Shown: positions 1-10,630 of the stretch, in pieces
How the letters are laid out: every line of letters begins with the position of its first letter
Position numbering within the stretch: position 1 is the stretch's first letter
DNA from: Intoshia linei
Lineage: Eukaryota; Orthonectida; Rhopaluridae
Assembly: GCA_001642005.1 (NCBI GenBank)
Contig: LWCA01000263.1
Coordinates: forward strand, 1-36,174
Direction: 5' to 3'
Length of the DNA: 36,174 nucleotides
The notes under the pieces: model-generated
The model's database searches: none
The model's input: the letters and a program-made list of their open reading frames with translations, nothing else
Told to the model about the DNA's origin: nothing
Made by a program: the position numbers and the translations under genes

Positions 1-148
1 CCTTATTTGATTCTATTTTTTTAATAGTGAACATGAGAATTTTTGAAATTTTGTATTCCTTAGACTTGAGTCTTGACTCCACTTCATAACCATTAAATTT
101 TACTTAAATACATTGCCTTTAAATTTCTTCATAAAAAAATATTAAAAN
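1..148. repeat. Direct repeat, copy A
   Basis: This stretch is repeated almost unchanged at 521-667 in the same orientation, with a few substitutions and small indels in the middle. The copy begins at the window edge and may extend further left. Position 148 is an undetermined base (n). The two copies flank about 370 bp holding a transposase-like scrap, so the arrangement could be a mobile element with direct terminal repeats or a local duplication. Confidence 0.8.
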
Positions 149-210
149 CACATACATTTTTTTTACAAGTGGTTCACCGTGGAAAAAGTTTGGGAACCAC
201 TGTTCCATAT

Positions 211-435
211 GATGATGTGGACCAAGAGAATTTTATAATAAACAACATTATTAACAAGGAAGGTATAGTAATTGGTTCCAATACTGATGAAAATTCTGCT
301 TCTAAAGAATCTGACCATATATCCTCAACACATTGAATTACGTACGTTGAGGCAATTATGCTTATTCATAACTTCGAAATTTTTTTTACCGAAATCATTC
401 CTGAAAAAATTAGTGAAATATTTGCTATAAAATAA
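211..435 (+). pseudogene. Transposase-like fragment, possibly DDE_1/Tigger C-terminus
   Basis: One reading frame runs from GATGATGTGGAC to a TAA at 433-435 and is broken by one TGA at 334-336. The product is acidic and polar, then has a helical stretch (YVEAIMLIHNF) that resembles the end of Tigger/jerky-type transposases. The sequence just upstream (190-202, TTTGGGAACCACTG) looks like a hAT terminal repeat, so two element types may be juxtaposed. The similarity is from memory and weak. Confidence 0.35.
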
Positions 436-520
436 ATTATATATACGAATTTAAAAAAAGAAGAACCCTCAAACATTAATTATATGATTAGGAAGTAATA
501 CAATTTATAATTTAATGTTT

Positions 521-667
521 CCTTATTTGATTCTATTTTTTTAATAGTGAACATGACAATTTTTGAAATTTTAATGTTCCTTTGACTTAAGTTTGACTCT
601 ACTTCATAACCATTAAATTTTACTTAAATACATTGCCTTTAAATTTCTTCATAAAAAAATATTAAAA
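521..667. repeat. Direct repeat, copy B
   Basis: Second copy of the repeat at 1-148, in the same orientation. Both copies share an unbroken run beginning ACTTCATAACCATTAAATTT and ending in the A-rich ATAAAAAAATATTAAAA. Confidence 0.8.
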
Positions 668-789
668 ATGTCTTTTTCTATTTTATATTAGAGATTAAAC
701 GTATTTGTGAATATTTTTTTGAAATTTAATTAATATAATATGTTAATTAACATATATGCATTTAATTATAAAAAAATATTAATAATAAT

Positions 790-1262
790 ATAATAATAAA
801 TTCTCACTTTGAATTTAGTTGAAATTTTCCTCTCATTTTGGATGTAATTATTCTTACATTGATAATAGCTATTCTTACCTTGAATGTAAATATGATTTTC
901 AAAATAAATTTATATTTTTATTTCAAAGCTATATTATGGTTAAATGAACTTGCAAATAACATACGGATATTTTTCTTAAATATACACCTTAAACGTAAAA
1001 AAAATATATTATGGGTAGTGCGATTCAACCATATTACGTTTCCCGTTAATTACAATTTAATTTTTGGTCAAAATATACCAGAAACCCTTAATAATTTGAT
1101 TATCACTTTGAATATATCAATGATCATATTGATAATTGCTATTATCACATTGTTTGTGGTTATTTTATCGTCTTGCAAAATGTTATCACATTGAGTATTA
1201 ATAATTTAGTTATTATCACATCGGTTGTAATTATTATCATATTGATAGTGAAATGGTATACA
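790..1262. repeat. Degenerate tandem repeat (TATTATCACATTG-like units)
   Basis: Variants of a unit close to ATTATCACATTG followed by a short AT spacer recur many times, for example near 1100-1250, with more diverged versions (ATTCTTACATTG, ATTCTTACCTTG) near 845-880. The open frame over 838-1194 is a by-product of this array and shows no protein family signature. The stretch 1263-1733 beyond it holds no gene that I can support. Confidence 0.55.
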
Positions 1263-1733
1263 TAGTGTAGATATGGGTATCATAAAAATGAAAAATCCAT
1301 AATTTTAATTTACTCAGAATTTTCCCTCACTATTCCATGCAATAAATTATCAAGTTACATCTATATTTTATCATTTACCAAGCCTATTGTTAAAGTTTCT
1401 TATGCATGGGAAAAAAGATTTCTACAAAACAATGAACAAACATAAAAGAATAACTATCAATACTACTACAACTATCAATATATCAAGTGCTAGTGAGAAA
1501 ATTGATTAATTTTTTTAAAGAAAAGTTTTTATCATTAACCTCGGCTTTCGGCATTTTTCAAAAAAGGTACCAAAAAACCAATGAAATATGGAAACAAATA
1601 AATAAAAAAAGCCATATAAATGTTTTTAATCATCATCCCGAATTGCTTGAATCGGCCCACACTATTTTACAATACCAAGCAGCGAGGTTCAAACAACCTG
1701 CTTAGGCAGACATTGCGTTTAATTTTAACCTTT

Positions 1734-2876
1734 TTATTTGACCAGGGTCAAGAGTTGAATCTCCGGCCCAAATAAACCACAGAATATATAAATCAAAAAA
1801 TTACATGCGTTCTTTTTAAAATTATTGGATTTAATTTTGAATATGAACAATACTAGCAAAGTCTAAAATAAAAAATTAATAAAGACACATTTTTTATTGA
1901 AAATAAATTACAATAAGTATGTGAATAGCAGCTTTAGAAACCTCGATATATCTGTAATCAAAGGTACATCCAGGTAGAGGTTGGTAAGGTAGATTGTCTT
2001 CATATACAGAATTCAAAGGTAAATATTTACAGTTAATTTCATTATTTAACCAAAATGAATTTGTTGGAATGCCAAAACTCAAAACATAGCTTCGATACTA
2101 AAATTACACAAATAAAATATCATTTATAACAAACCCTTCAAACTATGCCTCTTGATCAAAAATGTACCGTGGGATAGAAATTATCTTTTAAAATAATTTT
2201 GATCAAAAAATTTAATTTAAACTAAAATGTCCATCATCTAAAGTTCGGATTCTGAACTGTAAAAGAATTACACAAAATTAGTGTCCAAAAATATAATTTT
2301 TGTATTAACATTATGTAAATTAAAATTTTCAAAATCGGATACTTTCAAATGGCGGCTAGAAATCTCTTTTATATGAAGAGTAAGTATAAATAAAACTGCG
2401 AGTTGGTTAATATGTAATTACACAATCACTGCTTGAAATAATTTTTACTAAAAACCAGGGTATTGATCAGTTGACATGCATTTATTGATATCTATTTAAA
2501 ATTTAAAATATACCTTATCAAAAAATGGAAAATTTAAATAAATAATGGCTGATAATAAATTCCAAACAATCCAAATAATGGAAGAAATGTAATACTAAAA
2601 AAATACTTATGAAATCTATATGCAAAATAAATTACCAATAATAAAATATTAAGACAAAAAAACGTGACTGCATATATTGTCAATATAACCATATTCGCAT
2701 ATAAAAAATTGAAAATTATTGGCATCCATAAATATCCAATAAAATCAAAAATTTCTGTAAAAGCAAGAAAAATCTAAAATCAGTATAACCTATTTAATAA
2801 AATTCCAATAACTTACAAATTGTAAAACCAAAAGAAACTGTAAAAATCGGTGATATCTGTGTTTGGTTTGGTTCAT
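1734..2876 (-). CDS. NKAIN: Na+/K+-ATPase-interacting protein (NKAIN family), 5 exons
   Basis: Four-segment membrane protein; the family interacts with the Na+/K+-ATPase beta subunit, and the founding fly protein (NKAIN/TSP-like) acts in neurons. Exons on the minus strand are 2876-2817, 2773-2636, 2594-2514, 2097-1912 and 1862-1734, giving 197 residues, close to the roughly 200 of the family. Hydrophobic segments lie near residues 11-25, 35-57, 67-87 and 149-165. Family landmarks are present: FDFIGYLWMP after segment 1, IVWN at the end of segment 3, and GCTFDYRYIE before segment 4, matching GCLLDYPYIE in vertebrates. The spacing from VIL in segment 2 to WN in segment 3 equals that of human NKAIN. 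Introns are 43, 41, 416 and 49 nt. The last exon could be spliced further, so the C-terminal tail is less certain. The start ATG at 2876 gives the expected short N-terminus. Confidence 0.85.
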
Positions 2877-3172
2877 TAATAATGAAATTTAGTAACAGTA
2901 TTACTGTTAATTTTTGTCAATAATGAATTATTTAATTTTACACGAGCTACTTGATCTTAACTCAGATTATAAAATCCATGGATATATTCTTCAATGAAAC
3001 AGTTGATTGAATGGAACGTTTCATTAATAAACTACACAAGTAAAATAACTTGCAATGAAAAGTTTCATTAAAATTAAGTTTTTAAATTTTTGTTGACAAA
3101 TTTGAAATTTCCATTTATGATTGACAATTATAATTATTATTAATTTTATTAAATCGTTATGAAAATGGATCA

Positions 3173-4033
3173 ATGTTGACTATGGTTGCATCAAAAACAA
3201 GAATGTTGATGGATACTCATAAAATTTATGATAAATTGAAAATGAGAAATTTATTAAACATTAAAAAATCTATTAAAAAACTAAAATCAACACGTTCTGC
3301 CAATAATTTAAATGAATTGGGATCGCAACCGAATTTAGTTTTAAGTCAAGGTTTATACTGATCAACTAAAAAAACTCTTATAGATAAAAAAAAAATGGAA
3401 AAACTAAACCTAAAAAATGAACAATTGGAGAAACAAATATTATACATGTCTAATAGCCAATCACTACTAGAATTGAAAATTACATATCTGATAGATACGG
3501 TACATTTTCAATTAAAAATTATATATTGTGGTAGTTTATTTACACATTACAATTTCCCTAAAGTAGGTATGCAAATGATTATTGAATTTCCATGTTTTGA
3601 ATCACATGCAACCCAAGAAGCCAAAGTGTTGGCCTCTGCATAATCAAGAGCCTTTCCAATTCTCATTTTGGTTTCGTTGCTCATTGAAGGATTTACCCAC
3701 TGTTCATTTTCAATTTTTGTCAAAGGTTCAGGCGGTTTTATTTTAGAGGTGTCAGTTTCCAAAGTATATATGTTGTCGGTGCCCATGCTATTAGTCTCCG
3801 TTTCAATTTTTTTGTTTTCGTCCGATTCTAATTTTCGTCGTTTGGCTTTCAGTTGTTCCAAAATGTCTCTATTTGTGTTTCTTTGTTCATTGGGGTCTTC
3901 ACCCGGGTTGACTCTCCCCATTCTTACATTTATATCTTTATACATTATTTAAATTTAGCTTGCAAAGGAACGAGCAGAACACGAAATGTATGTGGTACAA
4001 TCTGAAAATTCCAAATCAAGTGTTGATAAATAA
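3173..4033 (+). CDS. Small coiled-coil protein, unrecognised, 3 exons
   Basis: Exons 3173-3350, 3384-3499 and 3959-4033 join in phase to give about 122 residues. The first intron is only 33 nt; the second is 459 nt and holds an antisense ORF. The N-terminal half is basic (NIKKSIKKLKSTRSANNL), the rest is charged and heptad-like (KKKMEKLNLKNEQLEKQIL; LAKERAEHEMYVVQ). I do not recognise the family. It sits 296 bp from the NKAIN start in divergent orientation and only 58 bp upstream of BLOC1S1 on the same strand, so shared transcription is possible. The start is the first ATG in the open frame; other upstream ATGs are out of frame and stop at once. A missing upstream exon cannot be excluded. Confidence 0.5.
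3547..3945 (-). CDS. Intronless 132-residue ORF nested antisense in a coiled-coil gene intron
   Basis: A single open frame with ATG at 3945 and stop at 3547. It is almost entirely contained in the 459-nt intron (3500-3958) of the plus-strand coiled-coil gene. The product is very hydrophilic: a charged N-terminal half (RVNPGEDPNEQRNTNRDI, then AKRRKLES), an acidic-polar middle, then WVNPSMSNETKMRIGKAL and a short hydrophobic tail. Composition looks protein-like and is less AT-biased than the surroundings. I recognise no family. It could be a small nuclear protein gene, a retrocopy of a spliced gene (no poly-A remnant is visible), or chance. All other genes here have introns, which makes this one unusual. 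Confidence 0.45.
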   Translation of the reverse strand: MYKDINVRMGRVNPGEDPNEQRNTNRDILEQLKAKRRKLESDENKKIETETNSMGTDNIYTLETDTSKIKPPEPLTKIENEQWVNPSMSNETKMRIGKALDYAEANTLASWVACDSKHGNSIIICIPTLGKL

Positions 4034-4091
4034 ATAAAATTTAAAATAGTTTCTATGAAAATGTGTATAATTTGGATAATAAACTTTTGAA

Positions 4092-5029
4092 ATGTCGATT
4101 TTTAACAATTTAATGGAGGATTATTACTTAAAAAAGAAAATCAGAAAGATAAATAATGGTCATTCTTAATTGTAATTTTTTAATTCGTGTCTGTCTTAAC
4201 TAAATTTGTAGTTACATTTTTTCTGATTTTAAATTTATATTTAATTACCCAAAAAGTTGCAAATTATTACGTTTTCCTGTTGCATAAAAAATTTACATCC
4301 AGTCAATAATGTTCATATCCACTTTAGAAAAGAAAAAGGAAATTGCTAGTCAAAAAACTTATTTATTTATTTCGAAACTTATTGTAGTAACAAATATGAA
4401 GTATAATTTTTTTTGAAATTTAAATTTAAATAAAATTAAAGATCAAAAGAACTTTACAATAACCAAAAGAATATAGCCATTGAAATTGAAAGATTTGAAA
4501 AATATTCTGCTTCAATACGCAAAATGTATTCTGAGCTTGACAAAAATATTAATTCCTTTAATGGTGAAATTAAAGTAATTTAAATTTATTTATGTGTTTT
4601 TCATTTTGGGTTCGGATTTTATAATTTAATAAGATTTTGTAAAATGGATGGCTAATACAATGTACTTCTTTAATGTAATAATGCAACTCAATTATAATTT
4701 GTTACAATATTACAGTTACAAGTGACTAAGTCGTCATGCATTATGTTTTAACGAAATTAGCATTAATTAAGTTATGAATAGGGTTATAATTAAAATCACT
4801 TGAAATCAGTATTGTATTGTACTATTTTTAACTTAAAATTGAATAGATAACTTTTCGAGGCCTAAATTACACAGTATTCTTTGAAAAATATAAAAGATGT
4901 TTCATCATTTTTTAATTAGACCAATTCTTTTTGATATTTCACTGCACATTTTAGAATCTTGGAGACGTAGAAAATTGGCTGGAAACTATTAAAACATCAA
5001 TCGAGGATATTGTTATACCCGATTTTTAA
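4092..5029 (+). CDS. BLOC1S1: BLOC-1 subunit 1 (BLOS1/GCN5L1), 4 exons
   Basis: Small coiled-coil subunit shared by BLOC-1 and BORC, which act in biogenesis of lysosome-related organelles and in lysosome positioning. Exons 4092-4158, 4328-4400, 4442-4574 and 4955-5029 join in phase to 115 residues; the human protein is about 125. The C-terminal exon carries NLGDVENWLETI, matching the family signature IGDVENWARSIE. The middle YNNQKNIAIEIE matches the human segment around YMNQRKLDHEVK, and KKKEIASQ matches KRRREAITA. The start at 4092 gives MSIFNNLMED, aligning with the short human N-terminus. Introns are 169, 41 and 380 nt. The first donor (GTCATT) is less usual than the GTAA/GTAT donors elsewhere. 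Divergence from vertebrates is high, but order and spacing are kept. Confidence 0.85.
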
Positions 5030-6517
5030 TAATAAAATATTACTTTACGGTTATACAGTAAAACTAGTGCTTTCAATTTCTCGAGTCAGAATTTTTTTTC
5101 TCTAGAATTCCTGAGAAAAAATTTAACTCATACTGTTAGTAATACAATTCATTTATTAAATTTTTAATCATACAATAAAATTTTTTAATTACATTGTATT
5201 GAAAAACTAAAATTATTTTTGAAATAATGAAGGATTACAATGTGGTACAATTGGTTGATGACTTTAAAATCTTAAAAAAACAAATATAAAGTAGGAGAAG
5301 AATGCGATTAATTTCACAAATATTATTAACGTAATAGATAGATGTTCTCTATTTATATAGTCATGTTTGCATTTAATATACTCATAATTACTATGACTAA
5401 TAATAAACATAATGACTATATAAGGGCTTCCTTTAATTTTAACAATCTTGATGATAGTGGTTTGATGAAATGGATTTTTTTAATAAGATTTCGTAAAATC
5501 GGATTTTTAAAAAGAATATCGGTGTAAGACAATTTTTCCATGAAGGCTTGAAATGGTAAATTTCAAATATTATACAATAATATAAATCATATTTTCATAG
5601 TAATAACAAACATAAATCAAAAACAGGTATGTCTCAATTTTTTTCGGGAAATCCCGGAAATTTATTAAATATACCGAGAATTTTCCCCCGGTTTTTTTCC
5701 CGGCAATATCACTAGTTGTAGGAAAAAAAATATAAAATAAATATTTTATTTATTTAAACTAATATAAATATAGATTTTTTTTTGGTTAACAATTTTATTG
5801 CCTAATACACCAAATGTTTTTTAATGTTGAAAATTTTATCAATTATTAATTTTTTTAAAAAAGACAACAATAATAAATCATAAATAAGGATAAAATAATG
5901 TTACTAATAATAATAAAATTAACCTATAAGTTTGATTGCTTCCTGCATGGTGAATTTTTATTTATTTTCTGAATAAATTTAGGATACTTATTATTTCAAT
6001 TATAAAAATAGAATTATCCCTGAGCACCACCATTTTAAAATCTTTATCAGATTGTGTATTTTATATAATTTTAGGACTCGTTTGAATTTAAAAAAAAGGT
6101 AATTGGTGGTTTGACCTTGAAGGACTCTATTTCTGAAAATGAAATTGACCATAAAACATCACCCTCGAACCACTGTATTATATATGGATATTATTAAAAC
6201 TATACATCTATTATTTGCTTAAATAAATGGTAACAGAAAAATAAATAAACAAACATACACACATTTTTCACTAAATGACTTTATACAATATGGGTTGCTT
6301 AGTATAAAAATATATATAAAAAATGGGCGCAAAATGAAAATATATTTCATACAGGTAATATTAAAAGTTGTTATCGATTAGAAAAGTTAAATTTAATTTT
6401 GTAAAACGAAAAAATAAAATGGGTAATTATTTAAATAATTTACATAAATATTTTACATAATTAATAAATTTTAATCATTGTAATGAGTTGTTACCTTTAT
6501 ATTTATTAATATTTTAG
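5030..6517. other. AT-rich spacer with repeat debris
   Basis: No gene is well supported here. A short open stretch begins with ATG at 5227 (MKDYNVVQLVDDFKILK) and might be a first exon of the downstream coiled-coil gene, but it stops before any good donor. At 5630-5710 there is a GC-richer patch with TCGGGAAATCCCGGA and CCCCCGG...CCCGG, like the end of a small inverted-repeat element. The segment 6080-6300 belongs to a dispersed repeat also seen near 33110-33500. Confidence 0.5.
6080..6300. repeat. Dispersed repeat, copy 1 (partner near 33260-33500)
   Basis: It contains AAAAAAGGTAATTGGTGGTT, then 'ttgaccttgaa', and ends with AAATAAATAAACAAACATAC followed by an ACTTTATA motif. The same order is found at 33270-33500 (AATAAGGTAATTTGGGGGTT, then AATAAATAAACAGACATAC and ACTTTATATAA). 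The shared order of motifs points to one interspersed repeat family rather than independent simple sequence. Confidence 0.5.
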
Positions 6518-8905
6518 AAAATTCCAACGTTCTCAAAGATAGTATACTGAATGAAATGTTGAAATATAAAAAAATGAAAACAACACTAGAGTTAAAATTG
6601 AAATTTAAAGTAAGATATTTTTTTATAACGGTGGAAAACGGTTGGCGAATGGCCATAATTGGGGGGTTTGGTTTTGACCGTTGATGAAAGCGTTTAAAAA
6701 AAATTGCAACATGTTTTTAAATTATCAAATCATCACTTGATATGAATTTTCATAGATTAATGATTCTTACACTTTATGACTAACTACATAATAATTAGGA
6801 TACTACAAAGTTCTATTTTATTTCAAGTGGTTAAGTGCTTTTTTAACCATGAAAGTGCCATTTTAAGAAATTTTAAGGCGGCCTATTACAGCCCAAGTTA
6901 AAAATTACATGTAATTTGTATATGTGTATAGGTAATACAAATCTCAGGTGGAAAATTGTTGAATAATCTAAAAAATAAGAGTTAGGACTATTTGTTATTG
7001 GTATTACATGTATTAGCGAGATGTTTAACTAGAAAAAATCCATCCCTAGACAAAATAATTGATCATGACCAAAATTATCCTTGGACAAATATCTTTTTTT
7101 ATACATGTAAATGTAATGTAATAAAAAAAATTTCAAAGGAGTTAAATTATTTTTTAAAATATTACAAGGGTTTTTAAGGGTCATCAATAACACCCTAAAA
7201 TAAATTTTGTGAAGTTTAACTAAAGAAAAAACAGAATTTAAGTTTATTTTAGTTATCATTATGAATTTTTATATTGAAAACATCTTTCCTTTAAGGCAAC
7301 TTCAAACAAAGTTCTTATATAAAATTTTTTTCATTACTCTGAACTCTATATGAATTTAATCATTTTATATACTAAAGTTCTTAAAAATTATGAAATTTCA
7401 AAAACACCCTAATGAAATAATAATAAATAAACACCTAAACATTGCACATATAATAATAACGTAAGCGGGTATACATAGTTAAGGAGGCTATTAAATACCT
7501 AAAAAAAACTATATTATTGAAAACAAAATAATAGTATTTTTCATTTAACTAAGTTTTCTTACTCAATATAAAATCTTATATAAATAAATATCACTATAAA
7601 ATGTATCTAAAAATTAGACTTTACAATTGAACCAAATAAAGTGTAAAGCAAACAAGCTAAAGGAACATTTATTGCATTTGCAGGTTACATAGTTTAAAAA
7701 TTTATAACAATTTTATAAAATAGGAAGATATTTTGATTAAAAAAAAAAACCAAGAAAATTCATTTTTAGTACAAAAATCAATTGAAATTCGGTTAGTCGA
7801 ATTAAGTCAAATTATATAAATATTTTTAAATTCAGAAACAATGAATTCAAAAAAAACGAAGAATTAATGGCCATTGACTATGAAAAGAGTTGTAACATGT
7901 TAAGTCAACGTATGCCTACTTGTTAATAAATGTTTTTAATTTTTAATTAGATGAAGAAAATTATTCAAAATTTAAAAATATGTTACAAGAAAATGACAAT
8001 CAATATAATTTGAGTGTGGAACAACAAAATGTTTAAATAATTTATTTTATAAATTTCATTTTAGCATACATGCAAGAAAAATGAATTGATCCAAACAAAT
8101 TTTGATTTAGAATTTAAAATTAAGCTAGGTCAAGACATACAAAAAGAGGTTTTAAATAATCCATTTTAAATCTAGTCTTTAAGATAATTTTATAAAAAAT
8201 ATAAAAACATTTGTATTAAATGTATTATATATTATATTATATATATATATTTTCAAAATTTTATAATCTATTTATATATTTTAATCTCGACATTCTATAT
8301 CTTAATTACATTAGGTAACAAATCTAAATAATGAATTGAAAACTATACAAGATGTTACAAAAAATAATCAACAAAAATTAGAATATTATAAAAAAATTGT
8401 AAATAAATAAATAATTATTTATAATATATGTATATTTTAGGAACACGACTTAAATTTTCAAATTTACAATATCACTGAGAACAATGACAAAATAAAAACT
8501 GAAAAGGATAATAAAGTAAATTTTTTTGATTAACATTTTTATTTTTGATTAGATAACGTTACTAGAAACTGAATTCATTGAAAATGAGAATTCATTGAAA
8601 GAAAAGAAAGTGAACATTGAAGAAATAATAAAAAAGGTATGTAGTTTAATTGTGTCAATTCATTATCAAAAAGATGTCGCTTATTGAAAATGGAATATTA
8701 GAAATTAAAAAAAACATTAACAATACTGAAGAAGAAAAAAAGAATATTGAAAATGAAATGATGTTATTGGACGAGGTTTTCTTTTATAATATTAAATAAT
8801 CTGTGATAGTCTAAAAATCTAATGGTTACTAAAGAAATGTATCAAAAAACGGTCGACGAATTTGATCAGAAAATTTTAGATTTGGAGGATGGTTTAATTA
8901 TTTAA
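6518..8905 (+). CDS. Multi-exon long coiled-coil protein, family not recognised
   Basis: Nine exons: 6518-6609, 7836-7909, 7951-8030, 8065-8148, 8315-8398, 8441-8515, 8553-8636, 8674-8775 and 8810-8905 (TAA 8903-8905). From 7836 on all junctions keep one frame with introns of about 34-170 nt. The first listed exon ends in phase 0 while the next needs phase 2, so at least one exon is missing between 6610 and 7835, and the 5' end is unknown. The product is almost all K, E, N, I, L and D with heptad character, for example NSLKEKKVNIEEIIKK and NIENEMMLLDE. Three exons (8065, 8315, 8553) are exactly 84 nt, i.e. 28 residues or four heptads. It could be a structural, ciliary or kinetochore coiled coil; similarity searches would be confounded by composition. 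Confidence 0.6.
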
Positions 8906-9269
8906 AAATATCTTTAATTTATATAAAAAAATAAATATTACATGCAAGTCTATATATGATAAGTAGGGCAAGCAAAAGTTCAAATTTGATATGTTAAATA
9001 GTTTAAAATTGGCAGCATGATAGCACCAATATCGTTAATATTAATTGGTAATTAAAATTTTTTCCAAATGTTAGAATTTTTTTTAAAAGTTAATAAATTG
9101 AGATTTTCAAATATTCAATTATTTACATGTTCATTGTTTTTAAATTTTACAAATCTGAATCTTAATCAATTTTATATAATCAGTTAATGCCTAAATTTCC
9201 ATAGTCGAGACAAGAAAAATCTAATAATATTTTAAGATTATTTCCAAATGAATTTAAAATAAATATAAA

Positions 9270-9719
9270 ATGAAGGACGGTAGTTTAATTTGTATAAATG
9301 CAATTGTGATGTCTCATTTGAAAAATTATATGATGTGCACTGCAGAGTCATAGGTCGTCTGTTAAACACAAATCATTAACTTTGAATGATACTACTCCAA
9401 TCTGTAAATACATTAAAAAGTGTATTGTAATGTATCAAATTAAAAAATGATTTTTCCATTGACATAGTAGAATTTTTTGCCTCGGTAGACATACTTATAC
9501 AAGTTAAACAACAAAAACTTGAAGGAATTGTTTACCAATATGGCCAAATCGTTACCATCTGAAAACAATTGTCGTGGTAAAATCGACCAGGTATATTTGA
9601 AGGAAATTAAAAGAATAAAATCGTGTTGTAAAGATGAATTAATATTGATGATGTTGGATGAAACCGATTTAATTTTATTAAAAAGTTCAACGGATAGAGG
9701 GGTTTTCCCTAAAGTCTAG
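9270..9719 (+). pseudogene. Decayed hAT transposase N-terminal part (CGGBP1-like)
   Basis: Pieces in different frames read as one hAT transposase start. First is a short zinc-finger-like stretch near 9285-9350 that needs a frame change. Next is DFSIDIVEFFASVDIL at 9449-9499, then LKELFTNMAKSLPSENNCR from 9519, and finally KDELILMMLDETDL near 9633-9674. In hAT elements the conserved DET(T)D motif at this place carries the first catalytic aspartate. The last open stretch ends at 9719 without the rest of the transposase. Frameshifts show it is inactive. I describe the breaks only and do not propose a repaired reading. Confidence 0.7.
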
Positions 9720-10135
9720 ACCCCTTAAATTATTCTTTAATTCCGGCATCCCTGACTGTCAGTGGTTATGTGAGGAATGATCCTTTCAAAACATAACTGT
9801 TGAGACGTAATATTGTAATTCGCTCGTTAAAGTTTATTTAAACGTACGATTAAGTTTATTAACAAATAAAATTTTTAATGTTCCAAAAATAATCTATAAT
9901 CATATTAAGTCCATACTGTTTCTTATATCTCTTTTCAAATACAAACAATTAATTGATGATTGATTAATAAATCAATTAATAAACAGAAAATTTTATGGAA
10001 TTGAAATTTGTAAATTATAAAAACGTAATAAAAAGTGAAATCAGTTATTTTTTTAGTATATTTAAAAAAAATCGTCAAGGTTAATTATAATCTACAAATT
10101 AGTAATTTACACATTAATTAGAGCTTAAATAATTA

Positions 10136-10415
10136 AAAAGATTTCGCTTATTGAAAATGGAATATTAGAAATTAAAAAAAACATTAACAATACTGAAAAT
10201 GAAATGATGTTATTGGACGAGGTTTTCTTTTATAATTTTAAATAATCTGTGATAGTCTAAAAATGTAATGGTTTCTAAAGAAATGTATTAAAAAAGGCTC
10301 GATAAATTTCATCAGGAAATTTCAGATTTGGAGGATAGTTTTTATTATATTACAGAACATTTTATTGTTATATGAAAAAATAAATATTACATCCAGGTTT
10401 ATATATGATAAGTAA
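10136..10415 (+). pseudogene. Truncated duplicate of the last two exons of the 6.5-8.9 kb coiled-coil gene
   Basis: The segment repeats 8671-8965 in the same orientation, including the intron and its splice sites (ACGAGGTTTTC donor, CTGTGATAG acceptor) and the 3' flank ending TTTATATATGATAAGTA. Differences: the ATG of the exon start is ATT; 21 nt (one heptad of seven codons) are missing; and a codon CAA has become TAA early in the second exon (within ATGTATTAA). It could serve as an alternative 3' end, but the stop and lack of an upstream body make a pseudogene likelier. Confidence 0.8.
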
Positions 10416-10630
10416 ACGTTTATTTTGTGAGGTCAAATATTATATAATATTGAACACATATAATCAATACTTTTGTATATAAGATACATTTTATTGCTAA
10501 CTTTCAAAGAGGGATTTTATAATTTTTTGAAATTAACCCATTAATATTTTAAATTCAACATGGATGGTGGGTTTAAAAATTTATATATATTATTCAGATT
10601 CAGATAAATAATTTTATTTATATAAAAATT

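Noticed and set aside
838-1194. 118-codon open frame, hydrophobic product
   Set aside because: It lies in a degenerate tandem repeat (ATTATCACATTG-like units); the hydrophobicity comes from T-rich repeats and there is no family signal.
1686-1700. GTTCAAAC similar to a tRNA B box
   Set aside because: No A box at the right distance and no cloverleaf stems.
1487-1705. 72-codon frame with HINVFNHHPELLESAHTIL
   Set aside because: Starts with GTG, no splice support, no recognised family; perhaps a transposon scrap, but not supportable as a gene.
3668-3952. 94-codon plus-strand frame
   Set aside because: Mirror of the more protein-like minus-strand ORF 3547-3945; its product is T-rich hydrophobic sequence.
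7029-7259. Short frames on both strands near 7.0-7.3 kb
   Set aside because: They overlap antisense with no splice logic or family features; I looked here for the missing coiled-coil exon and found none.
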